62,000 nucleotides of DNA, taken from assembly GCF_001039355.2 (NCBI RefSeq), contig NW_019773958.1:960177-1022176 (forward strand). The letters run 5' to 3'. The number at the start of each line of letters is the position of its first letter. The stretch's first letter is position 1. Below the pieces are notes generated by a model. It was not told where the DNA came from, searched no databases, and was given only the letters and a program-made list of their open reading frames with translations. Shown one piece after another: positions 58,973-62,000 of the stretch. The translations under genes were made by a program, and so were the position numbers. Origin of the DNA: Lingula anatina (Eukaryota > Brachiopoda > Lingulata > Lingulida > Lingulidae).

Positions 58973-59340
58973 TCAAAATGATCGTCTGGCACTCTGGGCT
59001 ACTGACTAACCCCACTCTATGACCATCGCTCAAATATGCTTGGGAACAACGAGCCAAAGTATTCACACAAAAAACTTCTCCAGTATTTACGTCCCCATTT
59101 GTTCCGGTTTTGAGAATTAAAAGAAATATTTTTACATATAAAAAATTTCTACTGCTGGCTCCGCCATTTCTAATACTAATTCTGGAAACGAGGCCAGCCA
59201 CTTGCTACTACTTCCGGCTCTGTTCTGTGCAGGTGGTTGACATCTGAATGTTGTAGTTGAGATGACGCTGAGACGGAATTGTGATTGGTGATTGTGCTCT
59301 TGCGTCTTTGTACCATTTTGCAAAATAAATAAATTAATAA
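58973..59340 (-). promoter_or_regulatory. ABL 5' region / candidate promoter, copy 2
   Basis: Counterpart of 48534-48960, retaining the CCGGAAGT site (near 59210-59217). It differs by an AAAT-repeat indel and a few substitutions. The homology with copy 1 ends about 490 bp upstream of the ATG, so distal promoter sequence differs between the copies. Confidence 0.35.
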
Positions 59341-59463
59341 ATCATAAGAAGAATATCACTCAATCAAGAATAAATCACTTGCAAAATTCTAAATTTACAT
59401 TGATTGCAAATAGAAAGGTCAAGTACGTAAAAAATGTATCTAAAATCTTAAGTTAGACTTGTA

Positions 59464-60894
59464 TATCGTAAAACAAAATGTGTATTTCCATAAATTTAGT
59501 GAGAAGTTCTGAACCTATACACGACAAAGGTCGGCTGATGACATGTCCCTGCATACCGAGTATGACCCACCGCAAAGCTTAGTAGATACTAGTACGTCGT
59601 CAGCAGATTTTTTCCCCTTTTTTCGTGTCACGATGTTCATTGATGCATAAGTTAAAGTAAAGGGACTTATGCAGCTGTGGTTCTGAGTGTCTTTAATCTT
59701 CTTCCAGTAAGTAGTACAGACAGACCAGTCCATTTAGCTTCACAGACCCCCTCCGGCGTCACTGCATCCACCCATGTCTCCCAGTAACCTTCTGTCTATA
59801 AGTAGGCCCTGTTGGTAGCAGTAGGGGATATGTAGAGATAATTAATATTCGAACAATTTGCCTTACGTCATCTCTAAGTATCCAGCTCTTTCGAAGTAAA
59901 TAACCTCCTCATTGTCCTACTTGTATACCTCTTGATGAATGTCATTTCCAAAGACTGACTGCAAGACATAAATCAATTGACTAGGCCTATTCAATAAACT
60001 GTATTATTGCAAATGAAAATACCCCGATCCCTGATATACTTTCTTTGGAAAAGACAGGTTGCTTGCAAGTAAGCGATGGATCGTGTGCACTGGAAAGCAA
60101 CGGGGCGCGATATGAGATATAAAGGCGATTTTCTTATGCTTCACAAATGCCCCCTTGATTTCGATGCTTTTCCTTGATAAACAGTGGTAACCCAAAAGTT
60201 TACGAGTTTTTGAGATGCTTTGACTGTTGTAGACGTAATTCTTGAAATGTCAGATATGGGGGACCCACATTTTGCTAGTTTCAGAACAACTGAGATCAGC
60301 ACGAAAATCCGTGCGTATACTATCTTTAATATGTAGTGCATTGTATATGTACAAACAAATGAAGCAGAGATACTACATTGGAGTGCTAGCACTTGAATAT
60401 TCAAGGTAAGCTGATGTCACCTAGAAAACTTTTAAGTATCTCAAAACTAGGTTATATTGGATTACCCGCCAAAATGAATTTTCTTTAAAAAAAAAAGCGA
60501 TTTTCTTCCACTGACGAATCATTGCTTGGCCCATTCCTGCACCTGGATTTGGTGTTATATTTCATTTTTCATTTAATGATTTAGTTCTATTCGATTGTCC
60601 ACTCTTTTTGAACGCCATTATTGTCTTTCTGTGCATTCCAAAGGAACTATCGACGTCAGGCAGTAATATTTGAGGGGATTTATACATGTGGTTTTTAAGG
60701 TCTGGATTAGGAATCATTAGTGGCTTTGTACGGTAGGATATGTAGACATAGGGAAAATAACCTCGCGAAATTTTCAAACGCCTACAATGTACCGACAACA
60801 TATATGGACGTTTGATAGCATCCTTGATTGCTTTGGTAAACAGATCGCTGTGTGACCCGTATACGACTTAAAAGGCCACATTCACAACCAAAGT
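59464..60894. other. Unique DNA upstream of the duplication
   Basis: No gene, repeat or recognised domain was found; only short open frames without family resemblance. Confidence 0.4.
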
Positions 60895-61256
60895 TGATCC
60901 GCGGACTAACAGATTCGTGGATCAAATATGGCTAACCCACTTGAAAGCTTGCCGTGTAGCCCCTCAAGGAATGTATTCAGTGTCTCTTAGGGGATTATGC
61001 GACAAGCTTTCAAGTGGCTCGGCCATATCTGATACCAGTATCTGTTAATCCATCTTTCATCTCGTTCTGAGGGAGCACTAACTACTCCGCGTATCAAATA
61101 TGGCGCGCACTTGACAATGGATACCCGCCCCCCATGCGCACCGTCCCAGTGGGGGCAGAGCAATTAAACCCCACATTTTCAAGTGGGTGGCGATATATTT
61201 TACTCGATGATCTGTTAGTCTGTAGATCAAATTGTTCTGAATGGGCCCTGATTCTA
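60895..61256. repeat. Composite relative of the 275-bp TIR element
   Basis: GGACTAACAGATTCGTGGATCAAATATGGC, AACTACTCCGCGTATCAAATATGGCGCG, GCGCACCGTCCCAGTGGGGG, CAATTAAACCCC and GTCTGTAGATCAAATTGTTCTGAATG parallel parts of 39426-39700 (ACGCACCGTCCTTGCAGGGG, AATTAAACCC). Two partial copies seem to be joined. Confidence 0.5.
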
Positions 61257-61480
61257 AGTCATGACCCAGCGTTCTTGTTCTCCACAAGGTGATTACATAA
61301 TACGCGAGCCCTTAAACAGGCTTATTACAGTAGTGTTAACTGTGATAAGACAATGTATACAATGTATACAAGGATACGAAAGGTCACTCAACAATATTTG
61401 TCGTGAACACGCCTCATTGTGTAGTGATATCAAGGTTGGTTGAACACCAGGTACGTTGAGTTTATCGATAATTTTGGCAA

Positions 61481-61787
61481 TTTGTCTCTTTTACACACGG
61501 TAAACTTGCAATAAAATGTGCGCTGGTTACCTATACATTGGTTTCCTTCGTCCCCATCCCAAATGTGCTCATGAAATATAGCACAGGTGCTGAGTTCATT
61601 TATGCCACGATTTAAATATTTATCGAAAGATTCATCAAAGTGGTAAGCTCAAGTAAGCTCAGCAATTGTGCTATATGTGTCATGGAAACATTGGGGACGA
61701 AAAAACGCCGAAGAAAGCCAATGTGTATAGTTACTCGGTGCACATTTCAGTTTAAGTATATTGGTTACTGTGTGTAAAAGAGACAAA
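61481..61787. repeat. Large foldback element
   Basis: TTTGTCTCTTTTACACACGG at the left and the reverse complement TTTGTCTCTTTTACACACAG of the right end (61768-61787) begin imperfect arms of about 130 bp. These also share ATACATTGGTTTCCTTCG / ACACATTGGCTTTCTTCG and GTGCTGAGTTCAT / TTGCTGAGCTTAC. The spacer is about 50 bp. Probably a MITE; the target duplication is not clear. Confidence 0.65.
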
Positions 61788-62000
61788 AAACAGAATAATC
61801 AATGTTCTCAATGTACTTCGTTCTTGAAAGTTCAACCTCCTTGAAATGTCAAACGAGAAATTAGCAGAAGCATGTATTGACGTACATGTATCTTTCTATG
61901 CCTTAAGAGAGGAAAGGCGGAAAACCAGTAAAAAAGAGATGTGCCTGGATACATGTGTACAGGATCCAGAGAGGGCGTCGAGCTGTGCACAAGTCGATGG

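Larger units (their letters stand above)
49205..59463. repeat. Large direct duplication, copy 2 (~10.3 kb)
   Basis: Direct repeat of 37901-49050, beginning ten bases after a single N at 49195. Lacks the ~911 bp present in copy 1, the break being at 54782/54783. No gene other than ABL exon 1 is contained. Confidence 0.92.

Overview
This is a window of AT-rich, intron-rich metazoan nuclear DNA from an invertebrate. GT/AG introns, long intergenic repeats, microsatellites and several small DNA-transposon families are all present. Three protein-coding genes are supported. The phylum cannot be fixed from this window. The encoded Abl kinase keeps a C-terminal motif that I also know from Drosophila Abl but not from vertebrate ABL1, so a non-vertebrate bilaterian (a spiralian or an invertebrate deuterostome) is my best inference.

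Layout. (1) 1-120 is a broken RecQ-like helicase fragment. (2) 522-6312, + strand, is a two-exon BCDIN3D RNA methyltransferase gene. Its 5 kb intron is packed with tandem repeats and a nested ~1.9 kb insertion. (3) 7175-8984 is a ~1.8 kb element with terminal inverted repeats, a TA target duplication and many hairpin-forming GGGGCAAGTTGG motifs. (4) 10175-10730 is a Tc1/mariner-type non-autonomous element. It lies directly upstream of an intronless class A GPCR (10818-11864, + strand) with unusual microswitch residues. (5) 11.9-21.3 kb is gene-free: decayed satellites, a 79-bp palindromic MITE, and a diverged multi-kilobase repeat (15.7-17.2 kb against 18.7-20.3 kb). (6) 21865-48533, - strand, is a complete ABL tyrosine kinase gene. 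Twelve coding exons give 1319 aa: myristoylation-type N-terminus, SH3, SH2, kinase, proline-rich/Ser-rich tail and a C-terminal actin-binding region. Intron 1 is long and holds several MITEs. (7) 37901-49050 and 49205-59463 are two nearly identical ~10-11 kb copies in direct orientation. Each contains ABL exon 1 and its upstream region. A single N sits at the junction (49195), so this is either a recent tandem duplication that gives ABL two first exons, or a false duplication from uncollapsed haplotypes. (8) 59464-62000 is gene-free, with a MITE-related repeat and a large foldback.

The genes do not form a functional pathway that I can see; they are neighbours. BCDIN3D and the GPCR read rightward. 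ABL reads leftward and ends about 10 kb downstream of the GPCR. The features most worth checking are the ABL exon-1 duplication, repeated tryptophan motifs in the ABL tail, the GPCR with replaced conserved residues and a transposon in its promoter, and several mobile elements whose ends and target-site duplications can be read directly.
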